Assembly (NCBI GenBank): GCA_958352845.1
Contig: CATWQC010000012.1
Coordinates: 1 to 63,002 of the forward strand
DNA: 63,002 nucleotides
Source of the DNA: an uncultured Collinsella sp.
Lineage (GTDB): Bacteria > Actinomycetota > Coriobacteriia > Coriobacteriales > Coriobacteriaceae
Direction of reading: 5' to 3'
Each line of letters starts with the position of its first letter. The first letter of the stretch is position 1. Under the pieces are notes generated by a model. That model saw only the letters and a program-made list of their open reading frames with translations, was not told the DNA's origin and did no database searches. The translations under genes and the position numbers were made by a program. Of this stretch, positions 24,870 to 33,369 are shown piece by piece.

Positions 24870-25465
24870 CTAATGAGCGCCGGACGCACGAAGTCCGCGC
24901 GTCCGGCGCTCCGTCTGTCATTTACCACACAGCAGACGCGAACACGGGCGTTTTCCACAGCACCAAAGGCCTGCGGCAGGGCCCCGGACCCGCCAAGCAA
25001 TGCGCCAAGCCCCGTTCTGCTGAGCTCCGACTCGCTTCGCGCCTGCCGCAGAAGGGTCCCATAGGATGCTGCGTGCATTTTTGCGAGTATTCAGCACGCC
25101 AAGCTGTGTGCATACGCATCGGAAGCGTTAATCAACGTCTCCAGGCGCATAAATATTGTGTTTTAGACCAGACATCGCGGTCTGACGGGACGCAGGCACA
25201 TACTCCGGGGGTGCAACGGCAGGGATCAATAGCTTAGGGGCCCGTGTGTTGCAAGATTGTGGCAGTGCCGACAGCACCACGATGCTGAAAACTCCGTTTT
25301 TTGCACGGCGCAGACGGGGGTAGGCACGGGCAAACCCGGACTGAGCTGTTATTTTATGCAAGATGACGATTGTTCTATGCATATTAAGAAGTGCAGTTAC
25401 CGTACCAAGCTTTTGAACGCTGGTTGCGGCGTATGGACGACCCCAGCTGCGGTGAACAGGCGACC
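24870..25465. other. 600-base gene-free stretch with palindromes, probably a decayed or interspersed repeat
   Basis: No frame here looks like a protein. It contains a 13-base perfect inverted repeat at 24875-24887/24899-24911 (GAGCGCCGGACGC arms) and a wider CTGCGGCAGG / CCTGCCGCAG pair (about 24971-25048). Several A/T-rich patches follow. I have the impression that parts of 24920-25380 recur in Collinsella genomes, where they are translated as small hypothetical proteins, but this is memory only. The stretch lies just 3' of the RAYT-like gene and could be its target repeat. Confidence 0.4.
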
Positions 25466-26278
25466 CTACATCACGTTTCCGCCAGCCCGCATCGCCGTTC
25501 GCGCGCGGGCGCGCACGATACGAGAGACGGTACTTTTGCCAATCCCGGTATACCGCTCAATCTGACGCACTGTAAAGCCGGCATTGTTCAATCCAACAAT
25601 AACGGTATCGCGCTGCGCCGGCGGTACAGTTTTAACCCCGTTGAGCGGAACCCCTAGCTCCTTCGCCAACTTGTTGGCAAAGGCGTGGCGTTCCCACTCC
25701 GTCTCTTTCATATCGCGCAGCGCCGGTTCGCCGCTGTCGGGCGTCGAAAGCGAATAGGCAGCAAAGGCCTCGGCAGAACCAAAAAGCTCAAGCACGCAAG
25801 AAGGATCGGAAAATCCCCTCGTGGCATCTGCCGCATCACTGTCGTAAGCGCGCAGATGCTCCGCAAAGCTGCTCCAGGGGTAACGCTCGATTAGGCTCAT
25901 GCCCGCCTCCTGCGGATCGGCGTGAACGGAGCGAATAGCCTCCATCACCTGCCAGTCGGTATCGAGCGAGCGCCGGTCAAAACGGTTCTGGAACAGATGC
26001 CCTGTGCGCCCCGTGCGTTTATTGAACCGCCGCGCGTACGTCAAAAGCAGCCGGTGCATCGCCGCGCTCATCGCGTCCTCGTAATCTGCAAGCACCAGAC
26101 GCACGTGATTGCCCATAAGGCACCAGGCGATAACCGTCACGCCCGCCTTGCGGCAGCACTCACGCATCAGCTCCAAGAACTCCCACCGGTCTTCATCGCC
26201 CTCAAAGATGAGCTGCTTGCCCGTACCGCGGGCACAGACATGGTAAAAGCCGGTAACCGTTCTCCAAACGCGCTGCAT
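25466..26278 (-). CDS. RAYT-type (Y1_Tnp) protein with lost catalytic residues and C-terminal HTH
   Basis: A 270-residue protein with the fold signature of REP-associated tyrosine transposases: MQRVWRTVTGFYHVCARGTG, FEGDEDRWEFLELMRECC, VTVIAWCLMGNHVRLVLADY, RTGHLFQNRFDRRSLDTDWQ, VMEAIRSVHADPQEAG and RYPWSSFAEHL. Two key sites are changed. The HUH motif, GNHxHLL in active enzymes, reads GNHVRLVL, and the catalytic Tyr of IRYIHLNP is Ser in IRSVHADP. The C-terminus keeps an intact helix-turn-helix (LNNAGFTVRQIERYTGIGKS then TVSRIV). The frame is open and the RBS (AAGGGAGCGCC before 26278) is good, so the protein is probably made but cannot cut DNA by the known mechanism. A DNA-binding role is a reasonable inference. 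Confidence 0.8.
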   Translation of the reverse strand: MQRVWRTVTGFYHVCARGTGKQLIFEGDEDRWEFLELMRECCRKAGVTVIAWCLMGNHVRLVLADYEDAMSAAMHRLLLTYARRFNKRTGRTGHLFQNRFDRRSLDTDWQVMEAIRSVHADPQEAGMSLIERYPWSSFAEHLRAYDSDAADATRGFSDPSCVLELFGSAEAFAAYSLSTPDSGEPALRDMKETEWERHAFANKLAKELGVPLNGVKTVPPAQRDTVIVGLNNAGFTVRQIERYTGIGKSTVSRIVRARARTAMRAGGNVM

Positions 26279-26681
26279 GGCGCTCCCTTCGCCGGGATCT
26301 GCTTGCCATCCAATACAGCACGATTGAAGCGTGCCATCAAAACATTCACGCAAAACAATTCGCTCGCGCGGCCAAAGGCAGTAAACAGGCGGCGAACGGC
26401 ACCGTTGCAACAGGTCAACCCCCGCAACGCTTACAAGAGCTGCCCAAAAGCTTGCCAAAGACGGACCCCCTCTACGGAAGTTCGCGACCACAGAACATAG
26501 AGTTAAACCGTTTCAATTAAAACTTCCGGACTTCTCGCTACGAAAACTGAGCCGTTCGCCGAATATTCCGTGCATTTCGCGGTATTATAGGGGCTGCATG
26601 TCATGTCCCTTTCGAAGGGTCGCCCGGCAATCGCCAGCCACGGCCCCCAGACGGGACGCCAACACGATAGAGAGGAGAGGC
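26279..26681. other. 400-base intergenic region upstream of the NifU-like gene
   Basis: This divergent region separates the RAYT-like gene from the Fe-S scaffold gene. I see no gene. A possible -10 (TATTAT, 26583-26588) precedes the rightward gene, without a clear -35. The half near the RAYT-like gene is GC-rich and may be former coding sequence of that gene's 5' flank. Confidence 0.4.
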
Positions 26682-27416
26682 ATGCAGTACTCACAGGAAG
26701 TGGAGAACATGTGCCCCGTTGCCAAGGGTGCATACCACGGCCCCGCACCCATCCCCGAGGAGGGCAAGTGGGTCCAGGCTAAGGAGATTTCCGACATCTC
26801 CGGTCTTACGCACGGTGTGGGTTGGTGCGCACCTCAGCAGGGCGCCTGCAAGCTCACGCTGAACGTCAAGGACGGCATCATCGAGGAGGCCCTCGTTGAG
26901 ACCATCGGCTGCTCGGGCATGACCCACTCTGCCGCCATGGCTTCCGAGATCCTTCCCGGTAAGACCATCCTCGAGGCCCTCAACACCGACCTCGTCTGCG
27001 ACGCCATCAACGTTGCTATGCGCGAGATCTTCCTGCAGATCGTTTACGGCCGCAGCCAGACCGCGTTCTCCGAGGGCGGCCTGCCCGTGGGCGCCTCCCT
27101 CGACGACCTCGGCAAGGGCCTTCGCTCTCAGGTCGGCACCATGTTCGGCACCAAGGCCAAGGGCGCTCGTTACCTCGAGCTCGCTCAGGGCTACGTCACC
27201 CGCATGGCTCTCAACGACAAGAACGAGATCATCGCGTTCGAGTTCCTGAACCTCGGCAAGTTCACCGACGCCGTCAAGGCCGGCAAGACCCCCGAGGAGG
27301 CCATCGCTGGCGCTATGGGCCACTATGGTCAGTGGGAGAACGCTGCCAAGTACATCGACCCGCGCACCGACGAGGAGACTCACTCCGTCGCCAGCGTGTT
27401 CCCGGTTCACGAGTAG
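26682..27416 (+). CDS. NifU/IscU-like Fe-S cluster assembly scaffold protein
   Basis: A 244-residue protein whose central part is NifU_N-like: GWCAPQQGACKLTLNVKDGI and VETIGCSGMTHSAAMASEIL place Cys residues where IscU/NifU ligands lie. The remainder (MGHYGQWENAAKYIDP) is specific to the version that is always found beside a GGGtGRT protein. The start at 26682 follows AGAGGAGAGG; an open frame to 26598 overlaps the promoter zone. The next gene begins 18 bases later after a strong AAAGGGAGGG. The pair likely forms an alternative cluster-assembly or repair unit distinct from suf; its exact job is unknown. Confidence 0.85.
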   Translation: MQYSQEVENMCPVAKGAYHGPAPIPEEGKWVQAKEISDISGLTHGVGWCAPQQGACKLTLNVKDGIIEEALVETIGCSGMTHSAAMASEILPGKTILEALNTDLVCDAINVAMREIFLQIVYGRSQTAFSEGGLPVGASLDDLGKGLRSQVGTMFGTKAKGARYLELAQGYVTRMALNDKNEIIAFEFLNLGKFTDAVKAGKTPEEAIAGAMGHYGQWENAAKYIDPRTDEETHSVASVFPVHE

Positions 27417-27434
27417 AAAGGGAGGGAAATAACT

Positions 27435-28439
27435 ATGACTGTTACGTTCGAAGGTTACGAGCGCCGCGCTGACAAGATCAACAAGTGCCTCGCCGACAAC
27501 GGCATCGCCTCCCTCGAGGAAGCTCTGCAGATCTGCACCGACAAGGGCTTCAACCCGCGTGAGATCGTCAACAACACCCAGTCCATCGCCTTCCAGAACG
27601 CCGAGTGGGCCTACACCCTCGGTTGCGCTCTCGCTGTCAAGCGTGGCGCCAAGTCTGCTTCTGAGGCTGCCGCCATCATCGGCGAGGGCATCCAGGCCTT
27701 CACCGTTCCCGGCTCCGTCGCCGAGGACCGCAAGGTCGGTCTGGGCCACGGCAACCTGGGCGCTATGCTGCTCTCCGACGACACCGAGTGCTTCGCCTTC
27801 CTGGCCGGTCACGAGTCCTTCGCTGCCGCTGAGGGTGCTATCGGCCTGGCTCTGAACGCCAACAAGGCTCGCAAGAAGCCGCTGCGCGTTATTCTCAACG
27901 GTCTGGGCAAGGACGCCGCTCAGATCATCGCCCGCATCAACGGCTTCACCTACGTGAAGACCCAGTTCGACTACTTCACGGGCGAGCTCAAGGTCGTCGA
28001 GACCATCCCCTACTCCGATGGTCCCCGTGCCGCCGTCAACTGCTACGGCGCCGACGACGTCCGCGAGGGCGTTGCCATCATGTGGCACGAGAACGTCGAC
28101 ATCTCGATTACCGGTAACTCCACCAACCCCACGCGCTTCCAGCACCCCGTCGCTGGCACCTACAAGAAGGAGCGCCTCGAGGCTGGCAAGAAGTACTTCT
28201 CCGTCGCTTCTGGTGGCGGCACTGGCCGTACCCTGCACCCGGACAACATGGGCGCCGGCCCTGCCTCTTACGGCATGACCGACACCATGGGCCGTATGCA
28301 CTCCGACGCCCAGTTCGCCGGTTCTTCCTCCGTGCCTGCGCACGTCGACATGATGGGTCTCATCGGCATGGGCAACAACCCCATGGTCGGTGCCACCGTC
28401 GCCTGCGCTGTCGCCGTCGAGGAGGCCCTCAAGGCCTAA
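27435..28439 (+). CDS. GGGtGRT protein
   Basis: A 334-residue protein of the family named for the motif seen here in SVASGGGTGRTLHPDNMGAG. Other highly ordered segments are YTLGCALAVKRGAKSA, GLGHGNLGAMLLSDDTECFA and DMMGLIGMGNNPMVGATVAC. It contains few Cys residues and no membrane segment. The family occurs in anaerobes with the NifU-like partner upstream, and its biochemical role is not established. Codon use in both genes is strongly biased to C/G-ending codons, which suggests high expression. A terminator follows within 40 bases. Confidence 0.9.
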   Translation: MTVTFEGYERRADKINKCLADNGIASLEEALQICTDKGFNPREIVNNTQSIAFQNAEWAYTLGCALAVKRGAKSASEAAAIIGEGIQAFTVPGSVAEDRKVGLGHGNLGAMLLSDDTECFAFLAGHESFAAAEGAIGLALNANKARKKPLRVILNGLGKDAAQIIARINGFTYVKTQFDYFTGELKVVETIPYSDGPRAAVNCYGADDVREGVAIMWHENVDISITGNSTNPTRFQHPVAGTYKKERLEAGKKYFSVASGGGTGRTLHPDNMGAGPASYGMTDTMGRMHSDAQFAGSSSVPAHVDMMGLIGMGNNPMVGATVACAVAVEEALKA

Positions 28440-28474
28440 TCGCACCCGCGCGATGCTCATATAGTTGAGCTTTG

Positions 28475-28507
28475 GAGCCGCTACCCACCCGGGTAGCGGC
28501 TCTTTTT
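28475..28507 (+). terminator. terminator of the Fe-S scaffold/GGGtGRT operon
   Basis: A perfect twelve-base stem (GAGCCGCTACCC / GGGTAGCGGCTC) with a four-base loop is followed by five T. Confidence 0.95.
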
Positions 28508-28695
28508 GTTTGCGCTGTCGCAGGGTAGCTAATGCCGATATATCAATTGGGGCGAAATACAAGATGTGATGAGATGGAGCGTCAGAGCGTCCATGACGCC
28601 CACCTGCCATATTTGCCCTTTACCGATTTGCCGGGTCTTTGCGGCCCCATTGCCGATCACCCGTGCGACAATGCGCCGGACGAGAAAGGAGTCCG

Positions 28696-30222
28696 ATGGA
28701 ATCGACTGATGTACTGGTAATTGGATCTGGCATTGCGGGCCTTTGCGCCGCCATCGAAGCGGCACGCACGGGTGCAACCGTCACTGTGGCAAGCGCCGGC
28801 AAGACTATGAGTGGATCGAGCTTCTTCCCGGGTACCTGGGGCCTCGGCCTCATCGGTCCCGTCGACGAAGACGACGAGCAGGACCTCATCGACACCATCC
28901 TGGCCGTCGGCGGCGGCGTTGCCGACCCCGAACTCGTCCAAACGTTCGTCCACGGCATTCCCCAAGCGATTGACTGGCTCGAGCAAGACCTGGGCGTTGA
29001 GCTCCAGCGTCCGCAAAGCGCCAAGAGTGCTCAACAAAAGCAATTTATCCCCTGCTTTGACCACAAGACGCGCATGTGGCGCGGCCTCACCCGCAAGCCC
29101 CTTGAGGACGCTCTGACGACCTGGATCGAGTCGCTCCGCATTCGCCTGCTCCCCCGCCATGAGCTTATCGACCTTGTTGAGGACACGAACGGCAGAATAA
29201 CCGGAACCGTACTCTACGACCTTACCGAAAATCGAATCGTGCCCTTTGCTGCCAAGGCCACGGTCATCGCAGCCGGTGGCACAGGCGGCCTGTTCGAGCG
29301 CAGCCTTACGTCGGCTGATGTGCTCAGTTCCTCGCAGGCCATCGCGCTGGCGCACGGCGCAACACTTACTAATATAGAGTTCATGCAGATGATGCCCGGC
29401 TTCATCGAGCCCAGGCGTAACTTGGTCTTCAATGAGAAAACCTGGCGCTACGTGCACGTAGACCAGCCGGTAGATATTGCCGACGACAAGCTGGACGACC
29501 TGCTCGAGCAGCGCTCTGGATATGGTCCCTTCACGTCACGCTTGGCCTCCCGCTCTATCGATCTCGTCATCGATCAGGCAGGTGTCGAAGGTCTGGCACT
29601 CCACTACGACTTCCCCCGCGAGGATGTCCCAGAGTTTGTGCAGACCTTTGCCACCTGGCTGCAAGACGAGCACGGCATCGCGCCGACCGACGAGATGCGC
29701 GTTGCGATGTATGCCCACGCCGCTAACGGCGGCATTAAGATCGATAAGACCGCGCACACGGGCGTTGAGGGCCTCTACGCTTGCGGCGAGGCGACAGGCG
29801 GCATGCACGGCGCCGACCGCATTGGTGGCTTGTCAAGCGCCAACGGCATCGTGTTCGGACGCATCGCGGGCGCATCGGCAGCCCTTGCAGCGCAGAAAGA
29901 GCCTGAGACAGCCCTGAAGGCGGATATCGCCCTCCCCCGCTACGGCATTTCCACAACAGATGCCGAACGCCTGACACACGGCCTTAAGCACACGATGAGC
30001 ACCTATTGCATGATCAACAGGACCGAAACAGGCCTATCCGAGGCCCTGCAACAGCTTGAAAGCCTGCAAGACAAGGCCATGGCGCTGAGCAAGCCGCATG
30101 CCGATGACAGCGAGATCGCAGCCCTCGCCCGCCTACAGTCGCAGATTCGACTAGCACAGGAAATGGTCAAAGCCATGCGCAAGCGAACTGAAAGCTTAGG
30201 TTCGCACTATCGAGCAGACTAA
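28696..30222 (+). CDS. FAD-dependent oxidoreductase of the fumarate reductase / L-aspartate oxidase type
   Basis: A 508-residue flavoprotein. The N-terminus has the dinucleotide-binding motif VLVIGSGIAGLCAAIEAART, and AAGGTGGLFE lies in the middle. The C-terminal FAD site is GVEGLYACGEATGGMHGADR followed by IGGLSSANGIVFGRIAG, as in fumarate reductase/aspartate oxidase flavoproteins. A small helical C-terminal domain is present. No nadA or nadC gene and no Fe-S or membrane anchor subunit is adjacent, so NadB identity is not supported by context. It may be a soluble fumarate-reductase-like or GlpB-like protein. The ATG at 28696 follows GAAAGGAG. Confidence 0.8.
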   Translation: MESTDVLVIGSGIAGLCAAIEAARTGATVTVASAGKTMSGSSFFPGTWGLGLIGPVDEDDEQDLIDTILAVGGGVADPELVQTFVHGIPQAIDWLEQDLGVELQRPQSAKSAQQKQFIPCFDHKTRMWRGLTRKPLEDALTTWIESLRIRLLPRHELIDLVEDTNGRITGTVLYDLTENRIVPFAAKATVIAAGGTGGLFERSLTSADVLSSSQAIALAHGATLTNIEFMQMMPGFIEPRRNLVFNEKTWRYVHVDQPVDIADDKLDDLLEQRSGYGPFTSRLASRSIDLVIDQAGVEGLALHYDFPREDVPEFVQTFATWLQDEHGIAPTDEMRVAMYAHAANGGIKIDKTAHTGVEGLYACGEATGGMHGADRIGGLSSANGIVFGRIAGASAALAAQKEPETALKADIALPRYGISTTDAERLTHGLKHTMSTYCMINRTETGLSEALQQLESLQDKAMALSKPHADDSEIAALARLQSQIRLAQEMVKAMRKRTESLGSHYRAD

Positions 30223-30268
30223 ATCGATTCTCACTTTGAGTTTGATCACAACTTCTCAACATGCATCG

Positions 30269-30320
30269 AGCCCCGTAAGCATGATTCCCCTAAGGAGAAC
30301 ACGCCTACGGGGCTTTAGCC
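30269..30320 (+). terminator. terminator after the flavoprotein gene
   Basis: AGCCCCGTA and TACGGGGCT form a nine-base stem separated by a longer loop and are followed by a weak TTTAG. A second small hairpin (CGTGTTTCCC / GGGAATCACG) follows directly. Confidence 0.5.
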
Positions 30321-30352
30321 GTGTTTCCCTAAGGGAATCACGGTGCAGATTA

Positions 30353-30456
30353 CTCAGCTCCGCGCCCTTTCGGGTTCGACCCCATGCGTGGTCAACAAAA
30401 AACGACCAGCCTGAGCCAGTCGCTTTAACAATCTTTGGGTGGGCCGTCAGGGGGTC
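30353..30456. repeat. decayed copy of the tRNA-Lys 3' end and terminator
   Basis: These 104 bases match 30529-30632 with roughly ten to fifteen differences. The left part corresponds to a tRNA terminator hairpin with its T-run, and the right part (from about 30438) is the last 18 or so bases of tRNA-Lys. No complete tRNA remains. This is either the scar of a lost third tRNA-Lys copy or an old attachment-site duplication. Confidence 0.8.
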
Positions 30457-30528
30457 AGCCTGCTGCGCAGGCGGTCACTGCGGCGCTTCGCGCCTTGCGC
30501 GCTGCGCTGGCAAATGCTTACGCATTTC

Positions 30529-30632
30529 CTCAGCTCCGCGCCCCGACGGGTTCGGCCCCAAGCGAGGTCAACAAAAAAGCGACCAGCCGAAGCCAGTCGC
30601 TTTAACATGCTTTGGTGGGCCGTCAGGGGGTC
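30529..30632. repeat. functional partner of the 104-base repeat
   Basis: This copy includes the 3' end of the intact tRNA-Lys at 30613-30688 and its terminator. It lies 176 bases from the decayed copy, in the same orientation. Confidence 0.8.
30573..30600 (-). terminator. terminator of the tRNA-His/Lys/Lys unit
   Basis: On the minus strand GCGACTGGC, a TTCG tetraloop and GCTGGTCGC form a stem with two G-T pairs, followed by six T. It lies just after the CCA end of the last tRNA-Lys. Confidence 0.85.
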
Positions 30633-30688
30633 GAACCCTGGACCTTGGGATTAAGAGTCCCCTGCTCTACCAACTGAGCTAACGACCC
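30613..30688 (-). tRNA. tRNA-Lys (CTT), copy 1
   Basis: A 76-base cloverleaf with encoded CCA. The acceptor stem is GGGTCGT / ACGGCCC, and the anticodon loop CTCTTAA places CTT at positions 34-36. The T-loop reads TTCGACC, one base different from copy 2. Confidence 0.96.
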
Positions 30689-30731
30689 AAAGCTAAAGCC
30701 CGTTATGGCGGACTTTAGAGGAGATATCGTG

Positions 30732-30807
30732 TGGTGGGCCGTCAGGGGTTCGAACCCTGGACCTTGGGATTAAGAGTCCCCTGCTCTACCAACTGAGCTA
30801 ACGACCC
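30732..30807 (-). tRNA. tRNA-Lys (CTT), copy 2
   Basis: A 76-base cloverleaf with encoded CCA and anticodon CTT, identical to copy 1 except for the T-loop (TTCGAAC). The two copies are 43 bases apart. Confidence 0.97.
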
Positions 30808-30829
30808 GATATCAACACGAAGCAAGAAC

Positions 30830-30907
30830 TGGGGTGGGTAAAGGGACTCGAACCCTCGACCTACGGGACCACAACCCGTCGCTCTAGCCAACTGAGCTAC
30901 ACCCACC
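30830..30907 (-). tRNA. tRNA-His (GTG)
   Basis: The anticodon loop TTGTGGT gives GTG. The extra 5' G(-1) at 30907 can pair with C73, the tRNA-His identity feature, and CCA is encoded. It is the first gene of the leftward tRNA unit. Confidence 0.96.
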
Positions 30908-31072
30908 GTGTCCTGTGCGCTTCGCGCTCGACTATTATTGCAAGGAACGCCACGCGATGCAAGCCCCAATTTTCAAGAATTTTGAAAAGAGTTTTTCGAG
31001 ACCATTTCGAGCAATTCCCACCGGTTTCATAGGAGTAAACTTGCCCCACTGCAAATGCTCGAAAGGACAAGC

Positions 31073-32254
31073 ATGAAAGAACTCTCCAACCGTACGGCGA
31101 CATTTACCGATTCGGTCATCCGCCGCATGACGCGCATCTCCAATAAGTACGGTGCCGTCAACCTCTCGCAGGGCTTCCCTGACTTCGATCCTCCGGCACA
31201 GCTGCTCGAGAGCCTCAGCACCATCGCGACCGACCCCAAGCCGCTCTATCACCAGTACTCCATCACTTGGGGCTCCCAGGCCATGCGCGAGGCGCTCGCG
31301 GCCAAGCAAGAGCACTTTATGGGCATGCCGATCAACCCCAACGAGAACATCGTAGTCACCTGCGGCTCCACCGAGGCCATGATGGCCGCCATGATGACGG
31401 TTACGAACCCCGGAGACAAGGTCGTCATCTTCTCGCCGTTCTACGAGAACTACGGCGCCGACACGATTCTCTCGGGTGCTGAGCCCATCTATGTGCCGCT
31501 CAACCCGCCCACGTACGACTTCGATCGCGAGGTCCTCGAGGCGGCCTTCCGCGACAACGACCCCAAGGCCATCGTCCTGTGCAACCCGTCCAACCCCTGC
31601 GGCAAGGTCTTTACGCGCGAGGAGCTCACCTATATCGCCGACCTCTGCAAAAAGTACGACGCCTACTGCATCACCGACGAGGTCTACGAGCACATCGTCT
31701 ATGCGCCCCACAAGCATGTCTATATGGCCACGCTGCCCGGCATGTTCGAGCGCACCATCAGCTGCAGCTCGCTGTCAAAGACTTACTCCATCACCGGTTG
31801 GCGCCTGGGCTACACCATTGCCCCGGCCGAGATTACCGAGCGCATCAAGAAGGTCCACGACTTCCTCACCGTGGGTGCCGCCGCTCCCCTGCAGGAAGCC
31901 GTCGTTACCGCCCTTAACTTCGACGACAGCTATTACGATGAGGTCCTCGACCTCTACACCGCCAAGCGCGACCTGTTCTGTCAGGGACTCGACAGCATCG
32001 GTCTTGAGCATAACGTGCCGCAGGGCGCCTACTACGTCATGATGGACATCTCTGAGTTTGGCTATGACAGCGACCTCGACTTCTGCGAGGATCTCGCCTC
32101 CAAGGTGGGCGTGGGTGCCGTTCCCGGCTCAAGCTTCTTCCGCGAGCCCGTCAACCATCTGATTCGTTTCCACTTTGCCAAGCGAGACGAGACGCTTAAC
32201 GCGGCGCTGGAGAACCTCAAGTCGCTACGTGATAAAATCAAGCCGCGCGGGTAA
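31073..32254 (+). CDS. class I/II PLP-dependent aminotransferase
   Basis: A 393-residue fold-type I aminotransferase. It has AVNLSQGFPDFDPP, VVTCGSTEAMMAAMM, IVLCNPSNPCGKVFTREEL, ITDEVYEHIVYAPHKHV, the PLP lysine in CSSLSKTYSITGWRLGY and a substrate-binding Arg in NHLIRFHFAKRDE. It resembles MalY/YbdL/KAT-like enzymes that act on methionine, aromatic amino acids or kynurenine; the substrate cannot be fixed from sequence. The ATG at 31073 follows GAAAGGAC; the TTG/ATG options upstream have no site. It is a single gene followed by a terminator. Confidence 0.92.
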   Translation: MKELSNRTATFTDSVIRRMTRISNKYGAVNLSQGFPDFDPPAQLLESLSTIATDPKPLYHQYSITWGSQAMREALAAKQEHFMGMPINPNENIVVTCGSTEAMMAAMMTVTNPGDKVVIFSPFYENYGADTILSGAEPIYVPLNPPTYDFDREVLEAAFRDNDPKAIVLCNPSNPCGKVFTREELTYIADLCKKYDAYCITDEVYEHIVYAPHKHVYMATLPGMFERTISCSSLSKTYSITGWRLGYTIAPAEITERIKKVHDFLTVGAAAPLQEAVVTALNFDDSYYDEVLDLYTAKRDLFCQGLDSIGLEHNVPQGAYYVMMDISEFGYDSDLDFCEDLASKVGVGAVPGSSFFREPVNHLIRFHFAKRDETLNAALENLKSLRDKIKPRG

Positions 32255-32280
32255 GGACGGCCCGGCAACTAAAGCAACCA

Positions 32281-32322
32281 AAGAAGCCCCGCACCGCCCG
32301 CCGCGTTGCAGGGCTTCTTTTT
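32281..32322 (+). terminator. aminotransferase gene terminator
   Basis: AAGAAGCCC and GGGCTTCTT pair around a 21-base GC-rich loop, followed by TTTT. Confidence 0.8.
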
Positions 32323-32351
32323 ATAGCGCTTTCTTAAATGGTTTAGAGCTC

Positions 32352-32357
32352 TATACT
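32352..32357 (+). promoter_or_regulatory. -10 element of the ROK kinase gene
   Basis: TATACT lies 38 bases upstream of the ROK kinase start. An upstream TTAAAT is a weak -35 candidate. Confidence 0.4.
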
Positions 32358-32395
32358 TTAGTCACGGAGCAACTCGTCCCAGAGAGAGGAATACT

Positions 32396-33286
32396 ATGGC
32401 AGAGCAGCAGCTTATCGGAGCACTCGAGGCCGGCGGCACCAAGATGGTCTGCGCCACGGGCTATGCGGACGGTACGGTCCTGGAGCGCGAGCAGATCGTG
32501 ACCACGACCCCGCAGGAAACCGTCGAGGCCGTCAACGCATGGTTTGCAGACAAGGGCATCGCCGCCCTGGGCATCGGCGCCTTTGGCCCCACCGCGGTCA
32601 ACCCTGCCTCGCCCCAGTACGGCAAAATCCTGGAGACGCCTAAAACGGCATGGCGCTACTTTGACCTACTGGGCACCATCCAAAACGAGCTCAAGGTCCC
32701 CTGCGGCTACGATACCGACGTCAACGTCGCCTGCTTGGGCGAGGTCACCTTTGGTTGCGCTCAGGGCCTCACCGACGTTGTCTACCTGACCATCGGCACC
32801 GGTGTGGGCGCTGGCGTGCTCTCGGGCGGTCAGCTCGTGCATGGCATGATGCATCCCGAGGCCGGCCACATTCTGGTCACGCGCGACCCGCGCGACACCA
32901 TCGGCGAGCATAGCGCCTGCCCCTTCCACGACAACTGCCTCGAGGGCCTCATCGCCGGTCCTGGCGTCAAAAAGCGCTGGGGAGGTAAGTCCGCCGGAGA
33001 TATGGCCGATGACCCGGAGGCCATGGACCTGCTCGCAGGCTATCTGGCACAGGCGCTCATGACCTACACGCTGTGCTATGCCCCGCAGAAGATCATCATC
33101 GGCGGTGGCGTTGCCGATCACACCCCTATCGTGCCGCTCGCCCGCAAAAAGTGCGCCGAGATGCTCAACGGCTACATCGTCACGCCCGAGGTCAACGATA
33201 TCGACACCTACATCGTCAACAATAGCCTCGAGGGCAAGCAGGGCATCATGGGCTGCCTGGCTCTGGGCGCGCAGGCGCTTCAGTAA
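32396..33286 (+). CDS. ROK-family fructokinase-like sugar kinase
   Basis: A 296-residue ROK kinase. The N-terminal phosphate-binding loop is GALEAGGTKMVCATG, as in BsFrk-type fructokinases. The middle has LTIGTGVGAGVLSGGQL, HGMMHPEAGH and the Zn-binding CPFHDNCLEGLIAGP (with the preceding His). IIIGGGVADH follows near the C-terminus. It phosphorylates a hexose, most likely fructose (ATP-dependent, at C6), feeding glycolysis. It is a single gene with its own promoter and a strong bidirectional terminator. RBS AGAGAGGA lies upstream of the ATG. Confidence 0.92.
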   Translation: MAEQQLIGALEAGGTKMVCATGYADGTVLEREQIVTTTPQETVEAVNAWFADKGIAALGIGAFGPTAVNPASPQYGKILETPKTAWRYFDLLGTIQNELKVPCGYDTDVNVACLGEVTFGCAQGLTDVVYLTIGTGVGAGVLSGGQLVHGMMHPEAGHILVTRDPRDTIGEHSACPFHDNCLEGLIAGPGVKKRWGGKSAGDMADDPEAMDLLAGYLAQALMTYTLCYAPQKIIIGGGVADHTPIVPLARKKCAEMLNGYIVTPEVNDIDTYIVNNSLEGKQGIMGCLALGAQALQ

Positions 33287-33369
33287 CAGACGCACCCACA
33301 GGGCGTGGCGCGCCCGGCAAATCCAACCTACGGAACGACGCCACCACGCCCTATATAAGCCCTCTAATA

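Noticed and set aside
26691..28610. 639-codon open frame antisense to the NifU-like and GGGtGRT genes
   Set aside because: It spans two confident genes and their terminator, with Val/Gly/Asp-rich shadow composition.
28696..30222. NadB (L-aspartate oxidase) as a firm assignment
   Set aside because: nadA and nadC are absent from the neighbourhood, and the same fold serves fumarate reductases and other flavoproteins.
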